A stretch of 64,000 bases of DNA from Chryseobacterium sp. JM1 (lineage in GTDB: Bacteria; Bacteroidota; Bacteroidia; Flavobacteriales; Weeksellaceae). Positions within the stretch are counted from its first letter, which is position 1, and the number at the start of each line of letters is the position of its first letter. Below, piece by piece: positions 8,762-18,514 of this stretch. The translations under genes and the position numbers were made by a program. The stretch is taken from positions 1 to 64,000 of the forward strand of contig NZ_JPRN01000024.1 in assembly GCF_000737715.1 (NCBI RefSeq), written 5' to 3'. The notes under the pieces were generated by a model, which saw only the letters and a list, made by a program, of their open reading frames with translations, did not search any database and was not told the DNA's origin.

Positions 8762-11572
8762 TTAAAAATCAAATTTCACCCCTAAAGTGAATCTAGGTCT
8801 GTAATATTCAACCTGTGCGGTTCTGCTCTGAATTCCCTGATAATAACGTAACGGCTGATTAGTCAGATTATTGGCTTCTGCGAAAACCCTCAACTGGCTT
8901 GTGATCTTGTAGGAAGCATTCGCATCAAGGAAAACCTGCTTATCATAATAACGGTCTTCAAATGATTTACCACCCAGTTCATCAATATAATGAGAAGCAT
9001 AATTCATAGAAACCCTTGCTGAAAAACGCTTGTTTTCCCATGAAAGCGATCCGTTGAACATATGCGGCGCAGCGCCCGGAAGGCCTACATCTGTTCTCTC
9101 AACGCCATCTTCATTCGTAATCCCTTTGGCTTTGGATTTTGTATAGGTATAGTTCACATAGACTCCAAGACCTTTCCAGAAGGCTCCCGGAATAAAGTCC
9201 AGCTGTCTCTGAAGTGCCACCTCGAAACCATAAATATCTACATTGTCACCGTTACGCTGCTGGGTAAATCTCCAGTTATTTTCTCCCGAAGGAATAGGGT
9301 TGGACTGTCCTGCAAAATCATTCGCGAAATCTTCGGTTGTATAATTTCTTCTTGAATACGTGTAAATAAAGTCTTTAAGATTCTTGTAAAATAAACCTCC
9401 GGAAAGTATCCCCACCGATTTAAAGTATTTCTCCGCCATAAAATCAAAATTATAAGCATATGTTGCCTTTAAATCCGGATTTCCGGCTGCGATGGTTTCA
9501 TCTGCGGAAATAACATTAAGGTAAGGAACCAGTGAGTAGTAATTCGGACGGGCCAAAGCCGTTGTAAATGCTGCACGAAGTACCAGATCCTGAACCGGAA
9601 CATATTTAAATGACAAATTCGGAAGTACATTGGTGTACGTATTGGTCCGGTTAATTTTTCCTGCCAGATCCTCTTCATTCAACACATAATTTCCTGTATA
9701 GTCAATTTTCGTTGTTTCAAAACGCGCTCCCAAAATCATTGAGAATTTGTCGCTGAAATCCTGATCCCATCTGATGTATCCTGCATAAATATTCTCCTTT
9801 GCGGTATAATTACTGGAAAGGAATTCTTCAGGTTTTGATTCTCCTTTAAATAAATTAGGATTAAACAGATCCAAACCACCGATGTAAGAAGGGTTCACGA
9901 AAGTTCCCGGAACATAATTCCCCGGTTGGAAATTTTGCCCGTCAAAATGAACCGTTGGAACAGACAGCAGACTTCCCATAGTATCTAAAGGTTCAAAAGC
10001 ATAATAATCATTGTTTCGCTCTTTTTCCTTTAAACGCAGACGTAAACCTGCACGTAGCCTGCCTTTCTGATTCTCAATGACAGAAAACGGAAAACGCACA
10101 TTCACCTTGGCACCAAACTCTTTTTCCTGCGTAAAGCTATTCGAATCCGAAAGGTCACTTAGCTGGTAAACGCCCAGATTATCTACAGAAAGGGGCGTGA
10201 TCATTGGTCTTCCCGGATCACTCAGGTCCGAAGAAAAATTCATCTTTCCATTTTCAAACTCTATATATAGTTCGTGAGGTTTCTTTTCACTTGCCATAGC
10301 ATAGTTCATAGACCAGTCAAGATCAATTTTTGAACCCAGAAGATGCTCTCCTCGTAAAGCATAATTCTGTACTTTCTGCCTTTCAAGACGTGTATTGTCA
10401 TTATCAGAATCTCCACCCTTATTTTGTCTGGTAATGCTGCCTTTCCAGCCTGTGATCTCTGTTTCGTCACTGTTATAGACAGGTTTTACTTTATACCCTA
10501 ATGCAAACCTGTTTTCCTTATCCGTTCTGAAATTGTACATCGCCGAAGCGTAGATCTTGTTTTTGGAATTAAATTCATAATCCATATTCAGATCAAAACT
10601 ATGCCTGATACGATGTTCATTATAATAACGGACTCCCATTTTGCTCACGTAAGCGGTTTGTGCAGCATCGTTGGCAAGGCTCCACGTCGGTTCAATATTG
10701 TCTGATCCGAAATTATTATTGTTATAGGAGAAACTGAAAACAGCGCCCAGTTTCTTATTTAAAAAACGGTTTCCATAAACGAATCCTGCCGTATAATTTC
10801 CTTTTTCACGGATCGGATTATAACCTCCGGCTACCGTTGCTGAAATTCTCTGTCCGTTAGGGGAAGCTCTTGTGATCAGGTTTACAGAACCACCGATGGC
10901 ATCGGCATCCATATCAGGTGTCAGGGTTTTATTTACCTCAATAGTAGAAATCATGTCCGACGGGATAAGGTCCATCTGAACATTCCGGTTATCTCCTTCT
11001 GCGGATGGAATTCTGTCACCGTTCAAGGTCACCGAATTCAGATTCGGGGCCAGACCACGGATAATCAGGTTTCTGGCTTCACCCTGGTCATTTTGTATCG
11101 TGATTCCCGGAACACGTTTTAAAGCATCCCCGATATTGGCATCAGGAAAACGACCGATCTGGTCGGATGAAATCACGTTGGTGATATTGGCATTGTTTTT
11201 TTGCTTATTCAGTGCTCTTGCCTGGTTTTTAAGAGTGGCCCCGGTAACAACCACTTCTGCAATAGTAGTTTCTTTTCTGGTGAAAATAATGTTTTGCTTT
11301 GTATTCTTTTCAGCTTCTACACTTACATTGTATTCACTGGTTCCGTAGCCCAGATAATCTACCTTCATCGTATAGTTTCCGGGAGGAACGTTTAGAAAGA
11401 CGAAGTTTCCATGATCATCCGAGGTGGTATAAATATTTCCCGGTACCAGAGAAATTTTTGCGCCCGGCAGGGATAACTTTGAATCATCATTGAGAGTTCC
11501 GGAGACAGTCCCGGTCTGTGCATAGAAAAACAGAGATGCACAAAATAAAACAGAGGTAAAAATTTTCTTCAC
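8762..11572 (-). CDS. TonB-dependent outer-membrane receptor paired with phytase
   Basis: About 936 aa when read from the GTG at 11572, which gives a good signal peptide (VKKIFTSVLFCASLFFYAQ). A TTG at 11599 is the only other upstream start. Order: carboxypeptidase-regulatory-like beta sandwich (about residues 20-95), plug domain (IGRFPDANIGDALKRVPGI, NLIIRGLAPNLNSVTLNGDR), then a 22-strand barrel ending YYRPRFTLGVKFDF. The plug resembles the TIGR01782-type receptors for carbohydrates and other ligands. The barrel should bind an extracellular ligand and import it with TonB energy. Co-transcription with a phytase suggests an inositol phosphate or phosphate-containing ligand, which is inference. 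Confidence 0.85.
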   Translation of the reverse strand: MKKIFTSVLFCASLFFYAQTGTVSGTLNDDSKLSLPGAKISLVPGNIYTTSDDHGNFVFLNVPPGNYTMKVDYLGYGTSEYNVSVEAEKNTKQNIIFTRKETTIAEVVVTGATLKNQARALNKQKNNANITNVISSDQIGRFPDANIGDALKRVPGITIQNDQGEARNLIIRGLAPNLNSVTLNGDRIPSAEGDNRNVQMDLIPSDMISTIEVNKTLTPDMDADAIGGSVNLITRASPNGQRISATVAGGYNPIREKGNYTAGFVYGNRFLNKKLGAVFSFSYNNNNFGSDNIEPTWSLANDAAQTAYVSKMGVRYYNEHRIRHSFDLNMDYEFNSKNKIYASAMYNFRTDKENRFALGYKVKPVYNSDETEITGWKGSITRQNKGGDSDNDNTRLERQKVQNYALRGEHLLGSKIDLDWSMNYAMASEKKPHELYIEFENGKMNFSSDLSDPGRPMITPLSVDNLGVYQLSDLSDSNSFTQEKEFGAKVNVRFPFSVIENQKGRLRAGLRLRLKEKERNNDYYAFEPLDTMGSLLSVPTVHFDGQNFQPGNYVPGTFVNPSYIGGLDLFNPNLFKGESKPEEFLSSNYTAKENIYAGYIRWDQDFSDKFSMILGARFETTKIDYTGNYVLNEEDLAGKINRTNTYTNVLPNLSFKYVPVQDLVLRAAFTTALARPNYYSLVPYLNVISADETIAAGNPDLKATYAYNFDFMAEKYFKSVGILSGGLFYKNLKDFIYTYSRRNYTTEDFANDFAGQSNPIPSGENNWRFTQQRNGDNVDIYGFEVALQRQLDFIPGAFWKGLGVYVNYTYTKSKAKGITNEDGVERTDVGLPGAAPHMFNGSLSWENKRFSARVSMNYASHYIDELGGKSFEDRYYDKQVFLDANASYKITSQLRVFAEANNLTNQPLRYYQGIQSRTAQVEYYRPRFTLGVKFDF

Positions 11573-11698
11573 TTTATACAGTATATTAAATCTGAACAAA
11601 ATTAAACGTCTGTTTGGAGAGCGGCCTGAAATATAGATTACGATTGTTTTAAGGATTTGTGAACAGATTGCAGGAATTTAGCTTTAAACCTAGAAAAA

Positions 11699-11735
11699 CC
11701 GGCCTTGGTATAAATTAAATCTTATACCCGGCCGG
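11699..11735 (-). terminator. CCGGCC hairpin, minus-strand terminator 1
   Basis: CCGGCC (11699-11704) pairs with GGCCGG (11730-11735), extended by GGTATAA/TTATACC with a small internal bulge. Read on the minus strand it is followed by a TTTTTC run. It lies in the 402-bp gap between the protease and the TonB receptor and shares its arm with the hairpin at 11886. Confidence 0.6.
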
Positions 11736-11885
11736 CTGAAAAAATACTTTAAAAAATTACTAGAATCTATTTTGGGGTGTAGTGTTTTTTTAATTAATTT
11801 TTAGACAACTTAAAATTCAGTATCTGCTGATATCAAATAGTACTTTATCTTTATTGTGATTGCAGTTTTGATACGTTGAGAAAAG

Positions 11886-11931
11886 AACCGGCCATGATGT
11901 AACTAAGCATTAACATTAAATCTGGCCGGTT
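11886..11931 (-). terminator. AACCGGCCA hairpin, minus-strand terminator 2
   Basis: AACCGGCCA (11886-11894) pairs perfectly with TGGCCGGTT (11923-11931). On the minus strand it is followed by TTCTTTT, 44 nt downstream of the protease stop, so it most likely ends that transcript. The rest of the gap 11600-11974 holds nothing else I can support. Confidence 0.65.
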
Positions 11932-11974
11932 AAAAAAATATATTAAAATTTGCTAAAATGAAGCATGTTAAAGG

Positions 11975-14575
11975 TTACTGTTTAATGAATTTCTGACTAA
12001 GCTTTTGGCTGTCACTATCTACCGAAAGAATATAAGCTCCCGCCGGAATACGGGAAATATTAATGATATTCTCACCATTTACAGCGCTTTGTATAAGAAC
12101 CTGTTTTCCGGAAGCGTCATAAATTCTGATGACAGATGCTTTCTCTCCCTTCACAGTAAGACGTACATTGATTTGATCTTGAGCAGGATTAGGATATACT
12201 TTGAGCTGATCTGTATGACCTGAAGATAATTCCGGGTGGACAACAGCAAAAACTGAATTGGTTGAATTACCTGTCACTCGAAGTTTATAACAGCTGTTAG
12301 CATTAAAACTCTGATAACCATATATTTTTAAATAATAAGTTCCAGCGCCTAACGTTTTTGATATCTGTTCATTGCTTGTGCCTCCTTGTTCAGATAAGGC
12401 TAGTCTGGTACCAGTGCTGTTTTGTACTTCAATATCTATATCATGGGAAAGCTCTGTAAGACTAAAGGTGTATGTTCCCTGTGGTACTGTTATTTTATAG
12501 TAATCCAGATCACCGTTGGTTCCGATAGCAGCTTTATAGTCCGTATTTGAACTGATAGTGTAAGCTGAAGCTAGAGTATTATTATTTTCGTAAGCCTGTG
12601 CACAAGATGTAGCCGGATTGGCTGCTGTTGTAAACCCTGCCGATGCATATGCGCTGGATACCGTTGCACTGCAGTTGGCCTTTATTCTCCAGTCATAGCT
12701 GGCTGCTGAAGTGAGTCCTGATATGGTAGTGGTAGTAGCAGTACCTGTATAACCTGTTGTCCAGTTGCTGGCAGAACTTGATTTGTATTCTACAGTGTAT
12801 CCTGTGTTAGCAGATGTAGAAGCTGTCCATGAAAGCGTTACTCCGCTGGCTGAAATATTGCTGCTGGCCAGATTGGTAGGTACGCTGCATGTTGGGGTTA
12901 CAGGAGTAGTCCCCGGGGTTGAAGTTTTACCTGTTACGATCAGGGTGTAATTTTGAGAGCCTCCGGCTAAAGTACCTTTATGACTTACAATTACTGAATA
13001 CTGTCCTGCAGGAAGAACTCCGGCATCTACACGTTCAAAATTATCACTGTTATTGTCCTGTTTATTATTAGTAGATCTGGAAGTAAGTGCCCAAGGATAA
13101 TAAGTTTGTCCGTTTGCGCTTACAATGCGGAGATCGAGGTCATTCACAAGCCTTTTGGTAGTGCTGTTCAGATCACTGCTTGAGGTTTGTGTGGTACCGC
13201 GACGATCATACCATGAAATTGAAGCAGTTACCGGATTGATCCCGTCTGCATTGATGGATAGGGTTTGCGTACCTCCGGCTGATAATGTTTTGTCGGAAAT
13301 AAGAGCTGTGGTATTGCGGTTGGTGATGGTTTGTGCCATTTTTTTGGCGTTAAGTAATCCCCATCCGAAATTCACATCAGGTCCTGCTGCTCCTGCATCA
13401 TCGGCAGTATGCAGTGCTAAACCTTTCAATGCGGCCCCCAACATAAAGTTTCCAGTCTGATTTTTGAAATGTTCATTGACTAACACCAGCGTTCCCGTCA
13501 CATTAGGGGATGCCATTGAAGTACCGCTAAATGAATTATAAGCACTATTGGAAGAAGAAACGGTTGAATATACATCTGTGCCGTTTCCGGTGATATCCGG
13601 TTTGATTCGAAGATCATCTGTAGGACCCTCGCTGCTTGTGGAATTAATGGACACAGAAACCAAGTCACCTGCACTATCGATATTAGCGTCGTTGGCATTG
13701 GCTACTACAATTACATTTTTTGAAGTAGAACGATCACTGAGGTTATCGAAAACACTTGAGGAACCACCCCCTATAGGATTGGGATTATAGCCACTTCCTC
13801 CACTATTTCCAGCTGCTTTACACAGAACATAATAAGGAGCATTAAACAGAATGTCATCATATTGGGCAGACTCTTCGATATAAGCTCCATAAATCCATTC
13901 CAAATTGTGTTGTCTTATTAATCTAGGATCAGCTCCATAAGAATGATTAGAAATAATAAGAGCCTGTGCTGCTTCACTGGCCATTTCACCAGTATCATTA
14001 TTCCATTCAAATGATTTGAGTTTAGCCTTAGGAGCCATACCTTTAGCAGCAGCATTCACACCTGCAGCAGCAATAGTTCCACCTACATGCGTAGCATGTT
14101 TATTGCCATCTGTATCTCCAGCTGGATTTCCATTATCTCCAGCGGTTACACGGTTTCCAAATTCCTGATGAGTTGCACGGATCCCATCACCATCCCAGAC
14201 ATTTACCTGAATGTTTTCTCCATCCAGATTCAATCCTAAAGAGCCTCCTGAATTTAAGTGGTTAGCTCTTGTGGATTTCGCTGCTGCTACATTGTTATTG
14301 GTATAGTAGAAAGGTTTTCCACCAATGATCTTCATTAATTCCTGCATAGAACCATCTCTGTTATTGATAATTACAGGAATATTATTTTTCTTAGCGAATT
14401 CCAATGCTTCTTTTTTTTCACGGGTGAATTGTTCCGTGTATTTCTTGGATAGATTTTGAAGTGCAGAAACATTGGTTTCCTTAATGATTTCAGCTCTCTC
14501 TTTCTGAGTCTGAGCATGGGTGATTGTGAGGCCGGTTACAAGTAGAGCACCCAGCAGAATGGATTTTTTTTTCAT
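11975..14575 (-). CDS. Secreted subtilisin-like S8 serine protease with FnIII, PPC and T9SS domains
   Basis: An 866-aa protein: signal peptide (ends THAQ, ~residue 22), S8 catalytic domain, fibronectin type III domain (~560-645), a bacterial pre-peptidase C-terminal (PPC) domain (~655-770), and a type A T9SS sorting domain (KVYPNPAQDQINVRL to SQKFIKQ). The catalytic triad is visible: Asp in VNVWDGDG (~129), His in KHATHVGG (~160), Ser in GTSMASPN (~353). The oxyanion-region motif ISNHSYG is also present. The family cleaves proteins outside the cell; the sorting domain predicts export by the type IX system. It is monocistronic, with a hairpin terminator downstream. A TAGATTTG box (14637-14644, minus) could be a -7 element, without a clear -33. 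Confidence 0.93.
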   Translation of the reverse strand: MKKKSILLGALLVTGLTITHAQTQKERAEIIKETNVSALQNLSKKYTEQFTREKKEALEFAKKNNIPVIINNRDGSMQELMKIIGGKPFYYTNNNVAAAKSTRANHLNSGGSLGLNLDGENIQVNVWDGDGIRATHQEFGNRVTAGDNGNPAGDTDGNKHATHVGGTIAAAGVNAAAKGMAPKAKLKSFEWNNDTGEMASEAAQALIISNHSYGADPRLIRQHNLEWIYGAYIEESAQYDDILFNAPYYVLCKAAGNSGGSGYNPNPIGGGSSSVFDNLSDRSTSKNVIVVANANDANIDSAGDLVSVSINSTSSEGPTDDLRIKPDITGNGTDVYSTVSSSNSAYNSFSGTSMASPNVTGTLVLVNEHFKNQTGNFMLGAALKGLALHTADDAGAAGPDVNFGWGLLNAKKMAQTITNRNTTALISDKTLSAGGTQTLSINADGINPVTASISWYDRRGTTQTSSSDLNSTTKRLVNDLDLRIVSANGQTYYPWALTSRSTNNKQDNNSDNFERVDAGVLPAGQYSVIVSHKGTLAGGSQNYTLIVTGKTSTPGTTPVTPTCSVPTNLASSNISASGVTLSWTASTSANTGYTVEYKSSSASNWTTGYTGTATTTTISGLTSAASYDWRIKANCSATVSSAYASAGFTTAANPATSCAQAYENNNTLASAYTISSNTDYKAAIGTNGDLDYYKITVPQGTYTFSLTELSHDIDIEVQNSTGTRLALSEQGGTSNEQISKTLGAGTYYLKIYGYQSFNANSCYKLRVTGNSTNSVFAVVHPELSSGHTDQLKVYPNPAQDQINVRLTVKGEKASVIRIYDASGKQVLIQSAVNGENIINISRIPAGAYILSVDSDSQKLSQKFIKQ

Positions 14576-15208
14576 ACAAATTGTCTTTTTAAAGTAGATT
14601 AGTCAGAGTTTAAATAATGATAAACATCTTCTGATCCAAATCTAATGTTTAGTACATGAGGTTTTTACATCCGGGCGACTGAGCTAATAATAAATATTTA
14701 TTAAATTATTGTTTTTTAGTACTTTAGGTATTTTTGAGTTAACAATAAAATATCTTATTTATAGGCTTTTTGTAGATTAAAACACTTATTGAAGATAATA
14801 ATGACCTGCCCATATCACTATAAAGTGAAGGATTTGTTTTAAAACTGGATTGAAATATTCAATTTTAGGATAAATCCGATCTTTTATTTCCAAAACAGGA
14901 GAACTTATAATTAAAATCAGCCAGTATAGCAAGGATATTTGAAAATTTTTTGGCAATTTTCAATTAAAAAAAATAATAACCCTAAAATAGATAAGTATGA
15001 AGGATAAGCCAGTGGAAGCCCTATTGAATAAGAAATACTCTCTTTGGCTTTCATCAAAAGAATATAAGTCCAAACAATACCTCCATACTAATGGAGATGA
15101 AATCGCTGCACTGCGAAATGATAATATTTAAAAAGGACGAATTCAGTAAATTAACCACTTTGAAATTTTTAGATTATTCAGTTAGAATTATTAAACTTAA
15201 AAAGAAGA
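14576..15208. other. 633-bp gap with one possible 44-aa gene
   Basis: AT-rich intergenic stretch between the divergent protease and DUF6624 genes. It holds an ATG-initiated 44-codon frame at 14997-15131 on the plus strand (starting MKDKPVEALLNKKYSLWLSS) with hydrophilic, coding-like composition but no family I recognise; I give that gene about 0.3. I see no RNA gene or repeat in the remainder. Confidence 0.4.
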
Positions 15209-15781
15209 ATGAACCAAGTATTGTCAAAAGAATTAATTGAACTGGCCGAAAAAGATCTGTCAGTAAGAGAGAAACTGGCTTCTGAAGGTACGCTTTTCGG
15301 AAGGTATCACCCTGAAATGGAGGAGGTTCACAGCCATAATGCAAAACGGCTTCGTGAGATTATCAGAGAAATTGGATTTCCAACCATTTCAAAAGTAGGA
15401 GAGAAGGCAAGTGATGCCGCGTGGCTGGTTATTCAACATGCTATTGGTGAGCCTGAATTCCTTCAAACGTGTTATGATCTGATGATTGAAAATAATGGTG
15501 ATATTAATCCTTCCAATATCGCTCTTCTGTATGACAGAATCCAGGTTTTTCAGAGCAAACCGCAACGGTATGGTACACAGCTGACCGCAGAAGGAACTAT
15601 TTATCCTGTAGAAGATAAGAGTACTCTGAATAATGGACGAACACAGATGAATTTGCGCCTTTTATCTCAGGAAGAAATCGACAGAATTCCTTTAATAGAA
15701 GATATTCCGGAGATAGACGCAAAAGACCCGGATTATACGGTATGGAGAATAAAAACCGGATGGATTTCCCAGATAAGATAA
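15209..15781 (+). CDS. DUF6624 family protein
   Basis: A 190-aa cytosolic protein without a signal peptide. It contains the pattern I associate with DUF6624: an N-terminal helical part, then AAWLVIQHAIGEPEFLQ, a helical LMIENNGDINPSNIALLYDRI segment, and the strongly conserved KPQRYGTQ motif. The biochemical function is not known for the family. It is preceded by a 633-bp gap and followed by a small membrane-protein gene 81 nt downstream, with which it may or may not be co-transcribed. Confidence 0.7.
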   Translation: MNQVLSKELIELAEKDLSVREKLASEGTLFGRYHPEMEEVHSHNAKRLREIIREIGFPTISKVGEKASDAAWLVIQHAIGEPEFLQTCYDLMIENNGDINPSNIALLYDRIQVFQSKPQRYGTQLTAEGTIYPVEDKSTLNNGRTQMNLRLLSQEEIDRIPLIEDIPEIDAKDPDYTVWRIKTGWISQIR

Positions 15782-15862
15782 GGCATGAAATTTAAATAAT
15801 TTCCGAAAAATTCACCATAGATCAGTCATTTATTTACTGCATATTTGTATAAAAGCAAATAA

Positions 15863-16219
15863 ATGATTTTAAAAATTATCAATTCTCTACTTATTCTGAC
15901 TGCTGTTTTTATGGGAATAAAACAGGGAACAGCTATGGTGATGGGCAAGCCTGAAATGACGGCTATGTTTGGAAAATGGGGCTTTAGCAAAACCGGACTG
16001 ATGATCAATGGAGCAATAACCATTCTCGCTGCGATACTGATTCTATTTCCCAAAACATTTGTCTGGGGAAATTTTCTGATGGCCGCCGGAATATTATTGA
16101 TTATGTGTTTTCAGCTTCAGGACAGAGATTTTAAAGGAGCGATGATTGAAATTCCGTTTCTTATGCTGAATCTGCTCATTATTTATCTCCAGCATCCTTT
16201 AAAACAAGAGGTCTTATGA
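15863..16219 (+). CDS. DoxX-like four-helix membrane protein
   Basis: A 118-aa protein with about four hydrophobic helices (near residues 3-20, 45-65, 69-86, 93-110) and a short KPEMTAMFGKWG segment after the first helix, as in DoxX-like inner-membrane proteins. Function unknown. Its stop overlaps the ATG of the following lipoprotein gene (ATGA, 16216-16219), so the two are translationally coupled. Confidence 0.65.
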   Translation: MILKIINSLLILTAVFMGIKQGTAMVMGKPEMTAMFGKWGFSKTGLMINGAITILAAILILFPKTFVWGNFLMAAGILLIMCFQLQDRDFKGAMIEIPFLMLNLLIIYLQHPLKQEVL

Positions 16220-16644
16220 TCAGAAACTTTGCTATTGTAGCTGTTATTTCCCTGTCATGTATGGCATGTGGACAAACGAAGAAGAAAGAGTATCAAAAAA
16301 CAATTACAACACAAAAACAAAACAATATGGATCTATCAAAAATAACAGATGACACAGTGAAACAGGCCATTCAGGCATTGCAGGATGGAAATCAGAGCTG
16401 GTACACCTTCTTCACTGAGAATCCTGTGATGACCGATGACGGCAATACCATAGATTTTAAATCATTTTTTTCCAATGCTTTGGGAAAAGAAAAATTTCTC
16501 AGTATAGACAAAGTGGAAAATGATAGCAAAGATATTTATGGAAATTTCGAAGCAGGGAAGTGGGGTACATTTCACACGTTCTTTAAATTTCACAAAAATA
16601 ATGAAGGAAAATTTGACAGATTGGATATCGGCCAGGCAAAATAA
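16216..16644 (+). CDS. Lipoprotein with NTF2/SnoaL-like domain
   Basis: A 142-aa protein. The N-terminus is a lipoprotein signal with lipobox SCMA/C at ~residue 18. After a charged linker, residues ~40-140 resemble small NTF2-like (SnoaL) folds: a helical TVKQAIQALQDGN start, the SWYTFFTEN segment, and C-terminal strands GKWGTFHTFFKFHKN...FDRLDIGQ. No catalytic residues can be assigned. It is coupled to the upstream DoxX-like gene by a 4-nt overlap and may act with it at the membrane. It is the last chromosomal gene before the tRNA-Ser attachment site. Confidence 0.6.
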   Translation: MIRNFAIVAVISLSCMACGQTKKKEYQKTITTQKQNNMDLSKITDDTVKQAIQALQDGNQSWYTFFTENPVMTDDGNTIDFKSFFSNALGKEKFLSIDKVENDSKDIYGNFEAGKWGTFHTFFKFHKNNEGKFDRLDIGQAK

Positions 16645-16770
16645 ACCGAATCTTTGAATTTTATTCATTATCAGATCGTTGTAAATGCCTGCTGTGTATG
16701 GGAATTCTTATAAATAGAAGCATGTATGATTTCGTGAATCAATGTTTTTTCAGAAAGTGTAAAAAATATT

Positions 16771-16800
16771 TTGTCAGTTTCAAAAAACGTTATATATTTG
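16771..16800 (+). promoter_or_regulatory. Flavobacteriia promoter of tRNA-Ser
   Basis: TTG (16771-16773), 19 nt, then TATATTTG (16793-16800) fits the -33/-7 consensus TTG-N17-23-TAnnTTTG. It sits 33 nt ahead of the tRNA. Confidence 0.7.
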
Positions 16801-16833
16801 CACCACTGAAAACAACGGTATAACCGTGATTCA

Positions 16834-16921
<88 letters not shown>

Positions 16922-16942
16922 ATTGGGGAACCAAAATAAGCT

Positions 16943-16978
16943 AAAACGCTGTAAACATCAATGTTTACAGCGTTTTTT
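16943..16978 (+). terminator. Terminator after tRNA-Ser
   Basis: AAAACGCTGTAAACAT (16943-16958) pairs perfectly with ATGTTTACAGCGTTTT (16961-16976) across a 2-nt loop, followed by T's. It ends the tRNA transcript and lies within the island. Confidence 0.9.
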
Positions 16979-17003
16979 GTTTTTACGCTAGAGTCAAAAA
17001 AAA

Positions 17004-17071
17004 TCAAAATAGGTCACGATTTATATGACCTTTTTAGTGACCCATCCTGAAAATTTCAAAATAGGTCACGA
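17004..17071 (+). repeat. Two 16-bp direct repeats, candidate integrase arm sites
   Basis: TCAAAATAGGTCACGA occurs at 17004-17019 and 17056-17071, 52 bp apart, between attL and the integrase gene. An inverted partial copy (TAGTGACC) lies between them at 17035-17042. CTnDOT-family integrases bind arm-type repeats beside the core site, so these are good candidates. Confidence 0.55.
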
Positions 17072-17172
17072 AAAATTCAGGGAAGCCCGACCAATAGGCA
17101 GTCTAACGATTGTACATCTTGCAAAAAGTGGTAACAAAAACTAAATTATTAAACAATTAAAGTTACCACACA

Positions 17173-18390
17173 ATGAACAAAACATTCAACCTGTTATTCT
17201 TTATAAAAAAGAATAAAATCCGAACAAACGGAACAGCACCTATCTACTTACGAATCACGATAGATGGCAAGGCAGCGGACATTGCCGCTAAAAGGTACAT
17301 CGACCCACAGAAATGGGATGGTAAAGCACACAAGGCACTAGGTAATACCCAAGAAGCCAAAACACTGAACCTCTATCTTAAAACTTTGGAACAGCGAGTT
17401 TACGATTCTCATTACCTGATGCTGAAAGAAGAAGACTTTGTAACATCAGAGAGTTTAAAATCTAAACTACTTGGAACCGATATTTCCACAAGAATGCTCA
17501 TTCCTATTTTTCAGGATCACAATGATAAAGTAGAAGCCCTGGTTGGTCAGGATTTTGCGCCTGGAACATTGGAGCGCTATAAAACATCGTTAAAGCATAC
17601 GCAGGAATTTCTAATCTGGAAATATCAAACTTCTGATATTGACATTACAAAGATTGATCACGCTTTTATTATGGATTATGACTTCTGGCTTCGAAGTGTG
17701 CGTAAATGCGCAAACAATACTGCGGTAAAGTATATCAAGAATTTCAAAAAGATCATTCGGTTATGTATGGCAAATGGATGGCTCTCAAAAGATCCTTTTC
17801 TAAGCTACAAAGCAAAGCTTAAAGCTATTGAACGACCATATCTTACTAAAGAAGAAATTCAGACGATTTATGAAAAGGAATTTGCGTCAGACAGATTAAA
17901 CCAAGTACGTGATATTTTTCTTTTTAGTTGTTATACAGGTTTCGCATATATTGATGTAAAGAAATTGTCTAAATCTAACGTCAATATTGGGATAGATGGT
18001 GACAAATGGATATTCACGCATCGTCAGAAAACGGATACCTCAACCAGAGTTCCGTTATTACCTTTAGCACAGGAGCTGATTTTAAAATATGAAGACCACC
18101 CAGAATGTGTAAATTCAAATGTCTTGTTTCCCGTTCTCAGTAATCAGAAAATGAATTCCTATCTCAAAGAAATTGTGAACGTCTGTGGAATTAATAAAGA
18201 GTTGACATTTCATATCGCAAGACATACATTTGCGACTACTGTTACATTATCTAATGGTGTTCCGATTGAAAGCGTAAGCAAAATGCTCGGTCATACGAAT
18301 ATAAAAACTACTCAGCATTATGCGAAGATCTTGGATAAGAAAGTGAGTGATGATATGTCAGTTTTAAGGGGGAAACTTCAAAGTAGATAG
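17173..18390 (+). CDS. Island tyrosine recombinase/integrase (CTnDOT-like)
   Basis: A 405-aa protein with the Bacteroidetes phage-integrase layout: N-terminal arm-binding domain (~1-90, LLFFIKKNKIRTNGTAPIYLRI), SAM-like core-binding domain (~110-210), and catalytic domain (~220-395). Visible catalytic residues are HIARH (HxxR, ~347-350), LGHTNIKTTQHYAK with the second His and the nucleophilic Tyr (~382), and the beta-strand Lys near HRQKTD. The usual first Arg is replaced (CYTGFAYIDV), as in IntDOT-type enzymes. It should catalyse excision and integration between the tRNA-Ser core repeats. It sits directly beside attL, with candidate arm sites upstream. Confidence 0.92.
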   Translation: MNKTFNLLFFIKKNKIRTNGTAPIYLRITIDGKAADIAAKRYIDPQKWDGKAHKALGNTQEAKTLNLYLKTLEQRVYDSHYLMLKEEDFVTSESLKSKLLGTDISTRMLIPIFQDHNDKVEALVGQDFAPGTLERYKTSLKHTQEFLIWKYQTSDIDITKIDHAFIMDYDFWLRSVRKCANNTAVKYIKNFKKIIRLCMANGWLSKDPFLSYKAKLKAIERPYLTKEEIQTIYEKEFASDRLNQVRDIFLFSCYTGFAYIDVKKLSKSNVNIGIDGDKWIFTHRQKTDTSTRVPLLPLAQELILKYEDHPECVNSNVLFPVLSNQKMNSYLKEIVNVCGINKELTFHIARHTFATTVTLSNGVPIESVSKMLGHTNIKTTQHYAKILDKKVSDDMSVLRGKLQSR

Positions 18391-18471
18391 GAAATAAAAT
18401 GTTTAGGATAAGAACTGGTAGTTAAAGATGAGCTTTAAAGTATTTTTCTAATCAATATCCAAAAAAAATAA

Positions 18472-18495
18472 AAATCCCAACGAAAGTTGGGATTT
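18472..18495. terminator. Bidirectional terminator between integrase and small minus-strand gene
   Basis: AAATCCCAAC (18472-18481), GAAA tetraloop, GTTGGGATTT (18486-18495), with A's before and T/A-rich sequence after. It serves the converging integrase and the 49-aa gene. Confidence 0.7.
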
Positions 18496-18514
18496 AAAAT
18501 AAAATAGACAAAAC

